A DNA stretch of 64,000 nt from Enterobacteriaceae bacterium ESL0689. Lineage in GTDB: Bacteria > Pseudomonadota > Gammaproteobacteria > Enterobacterales > Enterobacteriaceae. The stretch covers positions 806,001 through 870,000 of the forward strand of contig JAQTIF010000001.1 in assembly GCA_029433525.1 (NCBI GenBank), in the 5' to 3' direction. Made by a program: the position numbers and the translations under genes. The notes under the pieces are model-generated. The model did no database searches. It was not told the DNA's origin and saw only the letters and a list, made by a program, of their open reading frames with translations. Below are positions 19,734 to 35,468 of this stretch, piece after piece. Positions within the stretch are counted from its first letter, which is position 1, and each line of letters opens with the position of its first letter.

Positions 19734-20302
19734 ATAATAATCGGCACTCAGATATGATCACCAATGCGATAGCGATTCTGCATAATAAACATGTTATCGC
19801 TTATCCGACAGAGGCTGTTTTTGGTCTGGGTTGTGATCCCGACAGTGAAATAGCGGTCATGCGTTTGCTTGAGCTTAAACGACGCCCTGTTGAGAAAGGA
19901 TTGCTACTTATTGCTGCCAGCTTTGAGCAATTGATGCCTTATATTGATGATTCATCGCTCAGTCAGGAGCAACGTACAGCGGTTTTCTCGCGTTGGCCTG
20001 GTGCGGTAACTTTTGTCTTTCCGGCGAGTGCTACAACACCATTCTGGTTAACCGGGCACTTCAATTCTCTGGCGATACGAGTTAGCGATCATCCGCTGGT
20101 CATTGAATTATGTGAGGCTTATGGCAAACCGCTGGTATCAACGAGCGCCAATTTGTCCGGACAACCTCCTTGTCGTACTGTTGCCGAAATACAGGCGCAG
20201 TTTGGTGCCTGTTTTCCAGTGGTAGAAGGGGTAACAGGTGGACGTCAAAACCCGTCTGAAATTCGCGATGCCTTGACGGGTGAACTTTTTCGTCAGGGGT
20301 AA
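19730..20302 (+). CDS. tsaC: Threonylcarbamoyl-AMP synthase TsaC
   Basis: Encodes 190 residues, exactly the E. coli length, from the GTG at 19730, whose last two bases overlap the yrdD stop (GTGA). TsaC makes threonylcarbamoyl-adenylate from threonine, bicarbonate and ATP, the first step of the universal t6A37 tRNA modification. Motifs include [36 protein letters not shown] and [18 protein letters not shown]. Its partner TsaD is also in this window, at 27,590-28,612. aroE follows after 4 bases. Confidence 0.96.
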   Translation: MNNNRHSDMITNAIAILHNKHVIAYPTEAVFGLGCDPDSEIAVMRLLELKRRPVEKGLLLIAASFEQLMPYIDDSSLSQEQRTAVFSRWPGAVTFVFPASATTPFWLTGHFNSLAIRVSDHPLVIELCEAYGKPLVSTSANLSGQPPCRTVAEIQAQFGACFPVVEGVTGGRQNPSEIRDALTGELFRQG

Positions 20303-20306
20303 ATAA

Positions 20307-21125
20307 ATGGAACCTTATGCTGTATTTGGCAACCCGATTAATCACAGTAAATCACCAGTCATACATCAGCTCTTTGCTCAGCAATTGCAAATCACCTATC
20401 CCTATGGACGAATACTGGCACCGAAAGACGGTTTTACCAATGCCCTGAATACCTTCTTTAACCACGGGGGAAAAGGTGCCAATGTTACTGTACCATTTAA
20501 GGCAGAAGCATTTGATCGGGCGGATGAACTGACAGAGAGAGCCGCGATGGCAGGAGCGGTAAATACGCTGAAACGGCTGGAGGATGGCCGTCTGCTAGGG
20601 GATAACACTGACGGTGTTGGGTTATTGAGTGATCTGGACAGACTGGAATTTATTAGTCCAGGCTGTCAGGTATTACTTATTGGTGCGGGTGGTGCAGCGC
20701 GTGGTGTCCTGCAACCCCTTTTATCACGAGGCTGTTTTATTACGCTCGTCAATCGTACCCACCAGCGTGCTCAGGAACTGGCAAAAGCGTTTATCCCACT
20801 GGGGAACATTCGTACTATGGAAATCGCATCGCTGGCAGGTCAGTCTTTTAATCTGATTATTAATGCGACATCCAGCGGTATAAATGGTGAAGTTCCGGTA
20901 CTCCCCCCATCGATCATTACGCCAGATGTCTGTTGTTATGACATGTTTTATCAGAGCGGTCATACGCCATTTATCGACTGGTGTCAGAAATACGGTGCTA
21001 CAAGGTGTGCTGATGGCTTAGGCATGTTAGTGGCTCAGGCGGCTCATGCAACGCTATTGTGGCATGGAATATTACCTGATATATCACCTGTTATTCAGAC
21101 GTTATCGAAGGAATTGTATGCATGA
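20307..21125 (+). CDS. aroE: Shikimate dehydrogenase (NADP+)
   Basis: Encodes 272 residues, as in E. coli. AroE reduces 3-dehydroshikimate to shikimate in the chorismate pathway. The substrate-binding segment is [18 protein letters not shown]. The catalytic lysine lies in [18 protein letters not shown] and the aspartate in [14 protein letters not shown]. The NADP-binding loop is [17 protein letters not shown], followed by the [12 protein letters not shown] clamp that prefers NADP. It overlaps yrdB by 4 bases (ATGA), so the two are translationally coupled. Confidence 0.98.
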   Translation: MEPYAVFGNPINHSKSPVIHQLFAQQLQITYPYGRILAPKDGFTNALNTFFNHGGKGANVTVPFKAEAFDRADELTERAAMAGAVNTLKRLEDGRLLGDNTDGVGLLSDLDRLEFISPGCQVLLIGAGGAARGVLQPLLSRGCFITLVNRTHQRAQELAKAFIPLGNIRTMEIASLAGQSFNLIINATSSGINGEVPVLPPSIITPDVCCYDMFYQSGHTPFIDWCQKYGATRCADGLGMLVAQAAHATLLWHGILPDISPVIQTLSKELYA

Positions 21126-21379
21126 ATCAGGCTATTCAGTTCCCTGAGCGAGAAGAGTGGGACACGCATCGTCAATGCGTTACGTTCCCGGCACTGGTTA
21201 ATGGTATGCAACTTACATGTGCTATCAGCGCAATAACATTAGCCCAGCGGTTTGGTGGTGAAGATCCCACGCAGTGGCTGGCAGCATTTCGTCATCATCG
21301 CTGGGATCTGGAGGACGAAGCTGATGAACTGATCCGCCATCAACAGGAGGATGATCAAGGCTGGGTCTGGCTTTCCTGA
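21122..21379 (+). CDS. yrdB: YrdB, DUF1488 family protein
   Basis: Encodes 85 residues closely matching E. coli YrdB ([14 protein letters not shown]... ending DDQGWVWLS). The function is not known. The ATG overlaps the aroE stop. The 3' end overlaps the 3' end of yrdA by 25 bases on the opposite strand, a convergent arrangement also seen in E. coli. Confidence 0.92.
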   Translation: MNQAIQFPEREEWDTHRQCVTFPALVNGMQLTCAISAITLAQRFGGEDPTQWLAAFRHHRWDLEDEADELIRHQQEDDQGWVWLS

Positions 21380-21909
21380 TTCAGATAATCATCTTTCCAG
21401 TTGACATAATTGCTGGCTGAATCGCGTAATCTTGTTAGCTCTGCCTCTGTCAGGGAACGGGCTGGCTTAACAGGATGACCAAAATAGAGATAACCACTCT
21501 TCAGATGTTTGTTTTGTGGTACCAGACTACCCGCACCAATAATGACATCATCTTCTACGATGACACCATCCAGTATGATGGTTCCCATCCCTACCAGTAC
21601 CCGATTACCGATACGACAGCCATGTAATATCGTCTTATGTCCAATGGTAACCTCTTCGCCAATGATAAGTGACTTTCCTTGTGGCTGATGCGGTGATTTA
21701 TGTGTAACGTGTAGTACGCTACCATCCTGAATATTAGTACGAGCACCTATTTGTATTGAGTTAACGTCCGCGCGGCTCACCACCAGTGGCCAGATGCTCA
21801 CATCATCAGCTATTTCGACATCACCGATAACGACGCTGGTTTTATCGATCATCACCCGCTCGCCTGTTCTCGGCAATGTATCTTTATAAGGACGTAAATT
21901 GTCAGGCAT
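21355..21909 (-). CDS. yrdA: Gamma-carbonic-anhydrase-like hexapeptide-repeat protein YrdA
   Basis: Encodes 184 residues (E. coli YrdA 184). The protein is a left-handed beta-helix trimer of the gamma-carbonic-anhydrase family. Hexapeptide turns run through most of it (SVVIGDVEIADDVSIWPLVV). The three histidines expected to bind metal occur in LHVTHKSP and VTIGHKTILHGCRIGNRVLV. Carbonic anhydrase activity has not been shown convincingly for the E. coli protein. It is encoded convergently with yrdB, and the rRNA operon begins about 150 bases upstream on the other strand. Confidence 0.94.
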   Translation of the reverse strand: MPDNLRPYKDTLPRTGERVMIDKTSVVIGDVEIADDVSIWPLVVSRADVNSIQIGARTNIQDGSVLHVTHKSPHQPQGKSLIIGEEVTIGHKTILHGCRIGNRVLVGMGTIILDGVIVEDDVIIGAGSLVPQNKHLKSGYLYFGHPVKPARSLTEAELTRLRDSASNYVNWKDDYLNQESQTQP

Positions 21910-22049
21910 GGCTTTCCTAATCGGTTTGGATTGAATATGTGAAAACTCTGATGCTTTTTTCTAAGATCTGCAAATATTTTTGGTATAAAAACCAGCATAA
22001 ACTGTACAAGAACACGATGCAGTGGATGAAATATCATCGACTGCAGAAA

Positions 22050-22101
22050 AATGTTCATAAAAGACTTGTGCAAAAAAATGGGATATCTATAATGCGCCCC
22101 C
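22050..22101 (+). promoter_or_regulatory. rRNA operon promoter P1
   Basis: The -35 hexamer TTGTGC (22066-22071) and the consensus -10 TATAAT (22088-22093) are separated by 16 bp, as in E. coli rrn P1. The GC-rich discriminator GCGCCCCCACTGAC follows; such discriminators give ppGpp/DksA sensitivity. The A/T-rich stretch just upstream (AAAAATGTTCATAAAA) fits an UP element. The predicted start is near 22100. Confidence 0.88.
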
Positions 22102-22162
22102 ACTGACCCGGAATAACGGAGCGAATCCACCGGGAATCAGGCAGGGGAAGTGAAAAAAACAC

Positions 22163-22200
22163 TTGACTCTGAAGCGCATGAGAGTATTATATGCGCCCAC
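22163..22200 (+). promoter_or_regulatory. rRNA operon promoter P2
   Basis: TTGACT (22163-22168) and TATTAT (22185-22190) are separated by 16 bp. The sequence closely resembles E. coli rrn P2, including the TTGACTCTG start and the position about 100 bp after P1. Confidence 0.82.
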
Positions 22201-22214
22201 TTCATTGAAGTACC

Positions 22215-22226
22215 GCTCTTTAACAA
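22215..22226 (+). promoter_or_regulatory. rrn boxA antitermination element
   Basis: GCTCTTTAACAA is the conserved boxA core that nucleates the NusB-S10 antitermination complex on rRNA transcripts. A second copy (GCTCTTTAACAA) lies in the 16S-23S spacer near 24,134. Confidence 0.8.
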
Positions 22227-22230
22227 TCAG

Positions 22231-22246
22231 TCAGACAATCTGTGTG
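22231..22246 (+). other. Pre-16S RNase III processing stem, 5' strand (partner 23928-23943)
   Basis: TCAGACAATCTGTGTG at 22231-22246 is perfectly complementary over 16 bp to CACACAGATTGTCTGA at 23928-23943. The two flank the 16S gene and form the long-range stem cut by RNase III during maturation. Confidence 0.85.
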
Positions 22247-22357
22247 GGCACTCAGGAAGACAGAGCCTGACCGTCGGTGACGGTCAAGCAAATTTAAAAA
22301 GTCTCTGAGTGAACACGTAATTCATTTACGAAGTTTAATTCACGAGCGATCAGACCT

Positions 22358-23897
<1,540 letters not shown>

Positions 23898-23982
23898 AAG
23901 TGAAGGGTTCTGGATTTCTGAAGTGTTCACACAGATTGTCTGACGAGAGATTGAGCAAGGCGTCTTGCGAACGAGACAGAGA

Positions 23983-24058
23983 GTCCCCTTCGTCTAGAGG
24001 CCCAGGACATCGCCCTTTCACGGCGGTAACGGGGGTTCGAATCCCCCAGGGGACGCCA
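23983..24058 (+). tRNA. gltT: tRNA-Glu (anticodon TTC)
   Basis: 76 bases including the encoded CCA. The acceptor stem pairs GTCCCCT with AGGGGAC. The anticodon arm reads TCGCC-CTTTCAC-GGCGG, giving anticodon TTC, with one G-T pair at the outer end compared with E. coli. The T-arm is GGGGGTTCGAATCCCCC. It is the only tRNA in the 16S-23S spacer, so the operon is of the E. coli rrnB/C/E/G spacer type. The gene symbol is nominal because E. coli has four such copies. Confidence 0.96.
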
Positions 24059-24240
24059 CTTGCGGGTTGTGGGTGAAAGGCACAGCCGGACTGTATTTCA
24101 GAGATGGCCGGGAGGTCATTTGTGAAATATATTGCTCTTTAACAAACTGGATCAAGCTGAAAATTGAAAGAGGACACACGAAGAAGTGTGTCCGGGTCTC
24201 TCAAAGCGAAGCGACCGGAAGAGACATCTTCGGGTTGTGA

Positions 24241-27248
<3,008 letters not shown>

Positions 27249-27345
27249 ACAACGCCGAAGGTGTTTTGTCGGAAGCGTGGAGCGGAGAGAGAGAAAGATT
27301 TTCAGCGAGGTCCGGAAGAAGAGCGAGGAAGGATTAGAAAGAATC

Positions 27346-27465
27346 AGCCTGGCGGTGACAGCGCGGTGGTCCCACCTGACCCCATGCCGAACTCAGAAGT
27401 GAAACGCCGAAGCGCCGATGGTAGTGTGGGGACTCCCCATGCGAGAGCAGGGAGCTGCCAGGCTT
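27346..27465 (+). rRNA. rrf: 5S ribosomal RNA
   Basis: 120 bases. The terminal stem pairs AGCCTGGCGG with CTGCCAGGCTT. Internal segments CGCGGTGGTCCCACCTGACC, CATGCCGAACTCAGAAGTGA and GCGCCGATGGTAGTGTGGGG match E. coli 5S almost base for base. It follows the 23S gene by about 97 bases and is directly followed by the operon terminator. No tRNA lies downstream of it. Confidence 0.96.
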
Positions 27466-27480
27466 TAAAACAGCGGAAAG

Positions 27481-27510
27481 GACCCGGTCGGAAGACCGGG
27501 TCTTTTTTGT
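27481..27510 (+). terminator. rRNA operon terminator
   Basis: Stem GACCCGGTC (27481-27489) pairs with GACCGGGTC (27494-27502) around GGAA, followed by a T6 run. It closely resembles the first terminator of E. coli rrn operons. Confidence 0.92.
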
Positions 27511-27589
27511 ATGTGTCTTACAGGGGATTATGAGGATTTATTCCCTGCCAGCCAGTGCGGTTAACTGACGGGCAGTGTTATTTATTCTT

Positions 27590-29062
<1,473 letters not shown>

Positions 29063-29107
29063 TCTGTTGCGCGTGTAGCGCTTTTAATTCAGGTTGAGTT
29101 ATTGTTG

Positions 29108-29145
29108 TAAGGCCGTGCTTCCGTAAGGGATGCGCGGCTTATTTT
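29108..29145 (+). terminator. Hairpin between rpsU and dnaG (T1-like attenuator)
   Basis: GCCGTGCTTCC and GGGATGCGCGGC fold into an imperfect hairpin followed by TTATTTTCG. E. coli has the terminator T1 at this position, which lowers dnaG expression relative to rpsU. The same role is inferred. Confidence 0.6.
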
Positions 29146-29177
29146 CGTTTATAAACAGATAAACATTTGCGGGGCTT

Positions 29178-30923
29178 ATGGCTGGGCGAATCCCACGCGT
29201 GTTCATTAATGACCTGTTAGCTCGTACCGATATCATTGATTTAATTGATGTGCGGGTAAAGCTGAAAAAACAGGGTAAAAACTATCATGCGTGCTGTCCA
29301 TTTCATAATGAAAAAACACCGTCATTTACTGTTAACGGTGAGAAGCAGTTTTATCACTGTTTTGGTTGTGGCGCACACGGCAATGCTATCGATTTTCTGA
29401 TGAATTACGACAAACTTGAGTTTGTCGAGACGATCGAAGAGCTGGCCGCGATGCATAATCTTGATGTGCCATATGAAACCGGCAATAGCCAGGGTCAGAT
29501 TGCTCGTCATCAACGGCAAAGCCTTTATCAGTTAATGAATGGCCTGAGTACGTTTTATCAACAGTCCCTGAAGCAACCTGGTGCTGAAGCTGCGCGCCAG
29601 TATCTGACAAAACGTGGTGTCAGCCAGGAAGTGATAGTCCGCTTTGCGATAGGATATGCCCCTCCAGGTTGGGATAATGTTTTAAAACAGTTCGGTAGTA
29701 ATCCGGAAAATCGGCAATCGCTTATCGACGCTGGCATGTTGGTCACGAACGATCAAGGACGCAGTTATGATCGTTTCCGTGAGCGAATGATGTTCCCTAT
29801 TCGTGACAAGCGGGGACGAGTCATCGGTTTTGGTGGCCGTGTGTTAGGTGATGCGTTACCAAAATACCTTAACTCACCAGAAACCGATATTTTCCATAAA
29901 GGCCGTCAGCTATATGGTCTGTATGAAGCGCAACAGGATAGCAACGAACTGCAGCGCCTTCTGGTGGTAGAAGGCTATATGGATGTGGTGGCACTGGCAC
30001 AATATGATATTAACTATGCTGTCGCATCGCTGGGGACGTCGACCACCGCTGATCATATTCAGCTTTTATTCCGCGCGACCCATCAGGTTATCTGTTGTTA
30101 TGATGGCGATCGGGCGGGACGTGATGCAGCATGGCGGGCGCTGGAGACAGCGTTACCGTATATGTCAGATGGTCGTCAGCTACGTTTTATGTTTCTGCCA
30201 GAAGGTGAAGATCCCGATACGCTTGTTCGTAAGGAAGGTAAAGCCGCTTTTGAGGCGCGAATTGAGCAGGCACAGCCACTGTCGGTATTTTTATTTAATC
30301 ATCTGTTGCCACAAGTAGATTTAAGTACCCCAGATGGGCGCACGCAACTCAGCACATTAGCATTACCGCTTATTAGCCAGGTGCCAGGCGAAACATTGCG
30401 CATTTACTTGCGTCAGCAATTGGGTAACAAACTGGGAATTTTAGATGATGCTCAGCTTGAACGTTTGATACCGAAACAGGCAGACAATCATATTCAACGC
30501 TCTGCATTTCAGTTAAAACGGACCCCTATGCGAATACTTATCGGATTGCTGGTGCAAAATCCTGAACTGGCATCTCAGGTTCCCTCTTTAACCGGGCTGG
30601 ATCAGCATAAAATACCGGGACTGGCGTTATTTAGTGAGCTGGTCAGCCTCTGTTTGTCTCAGCCGGGACTGACTACCGGGCAATTATTAGAGCAATATCG
30701 TGGTACAAATAAGTCGGCAACCCTTGAAAAGTTATCAATGTGGGACGATATAGCAGATAGAGAGATTGCAGAAAAAATCTTCACCGACGCGCTCAATCAT
30801 ATGCTGGATTCACTGCTGGAATTACGACAGGAAGAGTTGATAGCGCGTGATCGTACACAAGGTTTAAGCAGTGAAGAACGCCGGGAGTTCTGGGCGATAA
30901 ACCAGGCTCTGGCAAAGAAATGA
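29178..30923 (+). CDS. dnaG: DNA primase
   Basis: Encodes 581 residues, as in E. coli. DnaG makes the RNA primers for lagging-strand synthesis. The N-terminal CHC2-type zinc finger has C40, H43, C61 and C64 (ACCPFHNEKTPSF, then FYHCFGCG). The TOPRIM catalytic core begins near residue 260 (LLVVEGYMDVVALAQYDINY), with the acidic DGDRAGRDAA motif. The C-terminal DnaB-helicase-binding domain is present to full length. It is the middle gene of the operon and the least expressed one in E. coli. Confidence 0.98.
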   Translation: MAGRIPRVFINDLLARTDIIDLIDVRVKLKKQGKNYHACCPFHNEKTPSFTVNGEKQFYHCFGCGAHGNAIDFLMNYDKLEFVETIEELAAMHNLDVPYETGNSQGQIARHQRQSLYQLMNGLSTFYQQSLKQPGAEAARQYLTKRGVSQEVIVRFAIGYAPPGWDNVLKQFGSNPENRQSLIDAGMLVTNDQGRSYDRFRERMMFPIRDKRGRVIGFGGRVLGDALPKYLNSPETDIFHKGRQLYGLYEAQQDSNELQRLLVVEGYMDVVALAQYDINYAVASLGTSTTADHIQLLFRATHQVICCYDGDRAGRDAAWRALETALPYMSDGRQLRFMFLPEGEDPDTLVRKEGKAAFEARIEQAQPLSVFLFNHLLPQVDLSTPDGRTQLSTLALPLISQVPGETLRIYLRQQLGNKLGILDDAQLERLIPKQADNHIQRSAFQLKRTPMRILIGLLVQNPELASQVPSLTGLDQHKIPGLALFSELVSLCLSQPGLTTGQLLEQYRGTNKSATLEKLSMWDDIADREIAEKIFTDALNHMLDSLLELRQEELIARDRTQGLSSEERREFWAINQALAKK

Positions 30924-31079
30924 ATTGCACGGCTTAAGTGCCGAATATCATCCGGGGCGTTCCCGAATAGCCGCATTGAGGTGCTGCGGCAACAATATAA
31001 GTATGCTCTCATTGTAAATATTGGCAGTTTATCTGCTGACACCAATTAAACGAATTAAATTAAATGTGGATACCGTCTT

Positions 31080-32924
31080 ATGGAGCAAAACCCGCAGTCG
31101 CAGCTAAAGCTTCTTGTCCAGCGTGGTAAAGAGCAAGGCTATCTGACCTATGCTGAGGTCAATGACCATCTGCCGGAAGATATCGTCGATTCCGATCAGA
31201 TCGAAGACATCATCCAGATGATTAATGATATGGGTATTCAGGTGACGGAAGAAGCACCTGATGCCGATGATTTGCTGTTGGCTGAAAATAGCAATAACAC
31301 CGATGAAGACGCCGAAGAGGCCGCAGCTCAGGTGCTATCCAGCGTTGAATCTGAAATTGGCAGAACTACTGATCCGGTGCGTATGTATATGCGCGAAATG
31401 GGTACAGTGGAATTGCTGACCCGGGAAGGCGAGATTGATATTGCTAAACGCATAGAAGAGGGAATCAATCAGGTTCAGTGCTCTGTGGCAGAATACCCGG
31501 AAGCCATTACCTATCTGCTGGAACAGTATGATCGTGTTGAAGCGGAAGAAGCGCGTCTGTCTGATCTGATCACCGGTTTCGTCGATCCTAATGCGGAAGA
31601 AGATCTGGCACCAACTGCCACCCATGTTGGCTCTGAACTCTCTCAGGAAGAGATGAATGATGACGAAGATGAGGATGAAGAAAGTGCTGACGAAAGCAGT
31701 GAGGATGATAATAGTATCGATCCTGAACTGGCCCGTGAAAAATTTGCAGAATTACGCACTCAGTATGAGCTGACGCGCGATACGATTAAAGCGAAAGGGC
31801 GGAATAACGACGCCGCGAAAAAAGAAATTCTCAATCTGTCTGAAGTGTTCAAACAGTTTCGTCTGGTGCCAAAGCAGTTTGATTATCTGGTCGGTAGTAT
31901 GCGCAGCATGATGGATCGTGTTCGTGTTCAGGAACGCATTATCATGAAACTATGTGTAGAACAGTGCAAGATGCCGAAAAAGAATTTCATCGCCCTGTTT
32001 ACCGGTAACGAAAACAACGAAGCCTGGTTTAATGCCGCCATTGCTATGAAAAAGCCGTGGTCTGAGAAACTGCACGATATAAAAGAAGACGTTCAGCGCA
32101 GCCTGCAAAAACTACAGCAAATTGAAGACGAAACGGGTCTGACTATCGAGCAGGTCAAAGATATTAATCGTCGGATGTCTATTGGTGAGGCAAAGGCGCG
32201 TCGGGCGAAGAAAGAGATGGTTGAAGCAAACTTACGTCTGGTTATCTCCATCGCGAAGAAATATACCAACCGTGGTTTGCAATTCCTCGATTTGATTCAG
32301 GAAGGCAATATTGGCTTGATGAAAGCGGTCGATAAATTTGAGTATCGGCGTGGTTACAAATTTTCTACTTATGCGACCTGGTGGATTCGGCAGGCGATCA
32401 CCCGTTCTATTGCCGATCAGGCTCGTACTATCCGTATTCCGGTACATATGATTGAAACCATCAATAAACTCAATCGTATTTCCCGGCAAATGTTACAGGA
32501 AATAGGACGTGAACCAACGCCAGAAGAACTGGCGGAACGGATGTTGATGCCAGAAGATAAAATTCGTAAGGTGTTGAAAATTGCCAAAGAGCCTATCTCT
32601 ATGGAAACGCCCATCGGCGATGATGAAGATTCGCATCTGGGTGATTTCATTGAAGATACGACCCTTGAGCTGCCGCTGGATTCAGCGACGACAGAAAGTT
32701 TGCGAGCAGCGACTCACGATGTACTGGCGGGTCTCACTGCCCGTGAAGCAAAAGTATTGCGTATGCGTTTCGGGATTGATATGAACACCGATCATACCCT
32801 GGAAGAAGTGGGTAAACAGTTTGACGTAACCCGTGAACGTATCCGTCAGATTGAGGCCAAGGCACTTCGTAAGTTACGCCATCCAAGTCGTTCTGAAGTT
32901 TTACGCAGCTTCCTGGACGATTAA
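31080..32924 (+). CDS. rpoD: RNA polymerase sigma factor RpoD (sigma-70)
   Basis: Encodes 614 residues (E. coli 613). This is the primary sigma factor. Region 1.1 is at the N-terminus. An acidic non-conserved stretch ([20 protein letters not shown]) lies near residue 190-210. Region 2 for -10 recognition and melting includes [20 protein letters not shown]. Region 4.2 for -35 recognition includes [20 protein letters not shown]. The end [14 protein letters not shown] is typical. A 156-base spacer after dnaG contains a GC hairpin (AGCCGCATTGAGGTGCTGCGGC), perhaps an mRNA processing or attenuation site. Confidence 0.98.
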   Translation: MEQNPQSQLKLLVQRGKEQGYLTYAEVNDHLPEDIVDSDQIEDIIQMINDMGIQVTEEAPDADDLLLAENSNNTDEDAEEAAAQVLSSVESEIGRTTDPVRMYMREMGTVELLTREGEIDIAKRIEEGINQVQCSVAEYPEAITYLLEQYDRVEAEEARLSDLITGFVDPNAEEDLAPTATHVGSELSQEEMNDDEDEDEESADESSEDDNSIDPELAREKFAELRTQYELTRDTIKAKGRNNDAAKKEILNLSEVFKQFRLVPKQFDYLVGSMRSMMDRVRVQERIIMKLCVEQCKMPKKNFIALFTGNENNEAWFNAAIAMKKPWSEKLHDIKEDVQRSLQKLQQIEDETGLTIEQVKDINRRMSIGEAKARRAKKEMVEANLRLVISIAKKYTNRGLQFLDLIQEGNIGLMKAVDKFEYRRGYKFSTYATWWIRQAITRSIADQARTIRIPVHMIETINKLNRISRQMLQEIGREPTPEELAERMLMPEDKIRKVLKIAKEPISMETPIGDDEDSHLGDFIEDTTLELPLDSATTESLRAATHDVLAGLTAREAKVLRMRFGIDMNTDHTLEEVGKQFDVTRERIRQIEAKALRKLRHPSRSEVLRSFLDD

Positions 32925-32930
32925 ATCAGG

Positions 32931-32955
32931 AACGCCACCGGAAGGTGGCGTTTTT
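32931..32955 (+). terminator. rpsU-dnaG-rpoD operon terminator
   Basis: AACGCCACC (32931-32939) pairs with GGTGGCGTT (32944-32952) around GGAA, followed by T-rich sequence. It begins 6 bases after the rpoD stop. Confidence 0.9.
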
Positions 32956-33106
32956 ATGAGCGCGTTAGCAATTCTGTTCCATTCATATCCTGAATCTACT
33001 ACCCATCCCATGATTTCCGTATAAACAAAACATTACCTCTGCTGCTGTCGCCGCCAGAATAGCATTTGATGTATTATCTTATTCTTTGTTTTTCATGGAG
33101 AATGTT

Positions 33107-34150
33107 ATGACTGGTCAGTCTTCATCTCGCACGGTGTTTCCCTTTGAGAGGTGGAAACCGGTGCTCTTTTTTCTGGTGGTAGTGGTCGGCTTATGGTTTG
33201 TAAAATGGCAACCCTACTATGGCAAGGCACTGACTGCCGCAGAAACCCACAGCATCGGCAAATCGATTCTTGCCGGGGCAGACGCCAGCCCACTCAAAGC
33301 GGCATGGGACTACGCGCTGGTCTACTTTCTGGCGGTCTGGAAAGCGGCTGTACTGGGTGTGCTGCTGGGGTCGTTGATTCAGGTATTGATCCCGCGTGAC
33401 TGGTTGTGGCGTACCCTCGGGCAAGCCCGTTTTCGTGACACGTTATTCGGCGCGCTCTTTTCTCTGCCAGGTATGATGTGTACCTGCTGTGCGGCACCTG
33501 TGGCGGCAGGCATGCGTAAACAACAGGTCTCAATGGGGGGCGCACTGGCGTTCTGGCTCGGCAACCCGTTATTAAATCCAGCAACCCTGGTGTTCATGGG
33601 ATTTGTGCTGGGCTGGCAATTTGCCCTGATTCGTCTGTTGGCCGGTGTTGCGATCGTGCTGATTGTCGCGACCGTGGTGCAAAAATGGTTTAGCGAAACC
33701 GAGACCCAGCCGACGACGGTTGCCGTCGCGGTCAACAGTGAACAGGACGACAGCCACTTTCTCAGCCGCTGGATGAAAGCGCTATGGCTGCTGTTCTGGA
33801 ATACCATTCCGGTCTATATTCTGGCTGTCCTGGCGCTGGGCGCGGCCCGGGTCTGGTTATTTCCACATGCAGAGGGAGTGGTGGGTAATACGCTCTTCTG
33901 GGTTATGGCGATGGCGATTGCCGGGTGCCTGTTCGTTATCCCGACTGCAGCAGAGATCCCTGTTGTCCAGACGATGATGATGGTGGGTATGGGAGTTGCA
34001 CCAGCACTGGCTTTGCTGATTACGCTACCGGCGCTGAGTCTGCCTTCATTGATGATGTTACGCCAGGTTTTTCCGCCGAAAGCGCTATGGCTAACTGGCG
34101 GGCTGGTGACATTGTGTGGGGTTATCACTGGTGGCCTGGCACTGTTTTAG
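33107..34150 (+). CDS. yraQ: Predicted permease YraQ (ArsP/DUF318 family)
   Basis: Encodes 347 residues (E. coli YraQ 346) starting MTGQSSSRTVFPFERWKPVL. It has about eight hydrophobic segments. The family hallmark block near residue 125 is intact: LPGMMCTCCAAPVAAGMRKQ, with the conserved cysteines, then GNPLLNPATLVFMGFVLG. ArsP-type relatives transport trivalent organoarsenicals, but the YraQ substrate is unknown. The ATG at 33107 has GGAG eight bases upstream; two earlier in-frame ATGs are rejected. It is convergent with dolP, as in E. coli, while rpoD upstream is a lineage-specific neighbour. Confidence 0.92.
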   Translation: MTGQSSSRTVFPFERWKPVLFFLVVVVGLWFVKWQPYYGKALTAAETHSIGKSILAGADASPLKAAWDYALVYFLAVWKAAVLGVLLGSLIQVLIPRDWLWRTLGQARFRDTLFGALFSLPGMMCTCCAAPVAAGMRKQQVSMGGALAFWLGNPLLNPATLVFMGFVLGWQFALIRLLAGVAIVLIVATVVQKWFSETETQPTTVAVAVNSEQDDSHFLSRWMKALWLLFWNTIPVYILAVLALGAARVWLFPHAEGVVGNTLFWVMAMAIAGCLFVIPTAAEIPVVQTMMMVGMGVAPALALLITLPALSLPSLMMLRQVFPPKALWLTGGLVTLCGVITGGLALF

Positions 34151-34162
34151 CGCCTGATCCAT

Positions 34163-34203
34163 TACGCTGTGGTTTCTCTGCGCTGTCCGCGTCATCAATA
34201 ACC
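34163..34203 (+). repeat. Truncated copy of the creD-flanking repeat
   Basis: TACGCTGTGGTTTCTCTGCG and the following CTGTCCGCGTCATCAATAA match the 3' half of the 105-bp repeat at 46786-46890, with an internal deletion after CTGTCCG. It lies just after the yraQ stop. Confidence 0.6.
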
Positions 34204-34220
34204 CCTGGCCTTAATCTGTT

Positions 34221-34253
34221 CCCGGATAGTCATTAAGTCACAGACTATCCGGG
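34221..34253. terminator. Hairpin between convergent yraQ and dolP
   Basis: CCCGGATAGTC (34221-34231) pairs perfectly with GACTATCCGGG (34243-34253). It sits in the short gap between the two convergent genes and could serve both strands, although U-tracts are poor. Confidence 0.6.
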
Positions 34254-34275
34254 CGCTTAACAGGCTGTTGCCGGA

Positions 34276-34851
34276 TTACTTAATATAAGTAAAGGCTGTT
34301 GTCACGCGGGAAACGCCGCTGACCCGGCTGGCGATATCTGCTGCGGCATGGCCTTCACGTTGCGTGACCAGCCCCATCAGGAAAACTTCACCGTTTTCGG
34401 TCGTGACTTTGACATTGGATGATTTGACCTTATTGCTTCCCAGTAATTGCGAACGAACTTTCGTAGTAATCCAGGTATCTGAAGAGGCGGTGCCCAGATC
34501 AATGGGTTTACCCCGACGTACTTCATCAAATATCTCTCGGGTGCCTTCGACGCCCGCGGCAATCTGTTTTGCCCGTGCTGAAAGGCTGGCATTAGGTGTC
34601 TGACCGGTTAGTAATACTTTGCCCTGATAAGCCGTCACATTGATCCGCGCCTGCTTCTTAATTTGCGCGTCTTTGGCCAGTGCGTTGCTAACGCGCAGCT
34701 CCAGAGTACCATCATCAACCTGTGTCCCGACGGAGCGCGGGTCTGTTGCGGCTTTGGTGCCGACAGCGGCGGTTCCAATGACAGCGGCAGCAATGCAACC
34801 CTGTAACAATAAAGCAGAAAGAATGACAGCGAGGGGCGAGAGAACCTTCAT
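34276..34851 (-). CDS. dolP: Outer-membrane lipoprotein DolP (YraP), dual BON domain
   Basis: Encodes 191 residues, as in E. coli. DolP is a division- and stress-associated lipoprotein that binds anionic phospholipid and supports outer-membrane integrity and BAM function. The signal peptide ends in the lipobox LLLQGC, with the acylated cysteine near residue 19. Two BON domains follow: VDDGTLELRVSNALAKDAQI..., and a second starting near TASSDTWITTKVRSQLLGSN. It is followed 9 bases earlier on the strand by diaA, with which it is likely co-transcribed. Confidence 0.95.
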   Translation of the reverse strand: MKVLSPLAVILSALLLQGCIAAAVIGTAAVGTKAATDPRSVGTQVDDGTLELRVSNALAKDAQIKKQARINVTAYQGKVLLTGQTPNASLSARAKQIAAGVEGTREIFDEVRRGKPIDLGTASSDTWITTKVRSQLLGSNKVKSSNVKVTTENGEVFLMGLVTQREGHAAADIASRVSGVSRVTTAFTYIK

Positions 34852-34860
34852 ATTGTCTCC

Positions 34861-35451
34861 TTAATCATCCTGATAGGGAAAAAGTGTATTATCGATTAAA
34901 TCGCATAAACAGTTAACAGTCAGCATATGCATTTCCTGAATTCGTGCGCTGCGGTGAGAAGGAATACGGATTTCGACATCCTGTTGGCCCAGCAAACCGG
35001 CCAGCTCACCACCGTCATAACCGGTCAGGGCAACAATCGTCATATCACGCGTGACCGCAGCTTCCACTGCTTTGACAATATCCCGGCTATTGCCGCGTGT
35101 TGATATTGCCAGCAGAATATCACCTGCATGACCTAATGCACGAACCTGTTTGGCATAAACTTCGTCATGCAGACGATCATTCGTGATAGCCGTTAAAACC
35201 ACATTATCGGTGTTCAATGCGATCGCCGGTAATCCAGGTCGTTCTGTCTCAAAGCGGTTGATCATATTGGCGACAAAATGCTGAGCATTGGCAGCCGAAG
35301 TGCCGTTACCACAACAGAGAATTTTATTACCGTTTAGCAGTGATTGCACCAGCGTCATTGCTGCGCGGGAGATGGCATCTGGCAGCGCTTCTGCGGCGGC
35401 AATCTGGATTTGTATGCTTTCAGTGAAGCAGGCTTTAATTCTGTCGAGCAC
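34861..35451 (-). CDS. diaA: DnaA initiator-associating protein DiaA
   Basis: Encodes 196 residues, as in E. coli. DiaA is a homotetrameric SIS-domain protein that helps DnaA assemble on oriC. The SIS fold is seen in [20 protein letters not shown] and [20 protein letters not shown]. The closing segment reads [20 protein letters not shown]. It lies between yraN and dolP in a conserved four-gene minus-strand set. It is a paralogue of GmhA, but the context and the C-terminus identify DiaA. Confidence 0.96.
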   Translation of the reverse strand: MLDRIKACFTESIQIQIAAAEALPDAISRAAMTLVQSLLNGNKILCCGNGTSAANAQHFVANMINRFETERPGLPAIALNTDNVVLTAITNDRLHDEVYAKQVRALGHAGDILLAISTRGNSRDIVKAVEAAVTRDMTIVALTGYDGGELAGLLGQQDVEIRIPSHRSARIQEMHMLTVNCLCDLIDNTLFPYQDD

Positions 35452-35468
35452 AGTATCCCTTACATCAG

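Noticed and set aside
33107-34150. yraQ as a horizontally acquired permease inserted between rpoD and dolP
   Set aside because: YraQ lies next to dolP (yraP) in E. coli too, so it belongs to the ancestral block. Its slightly higher GC content by eye is typical of membrane genes here.
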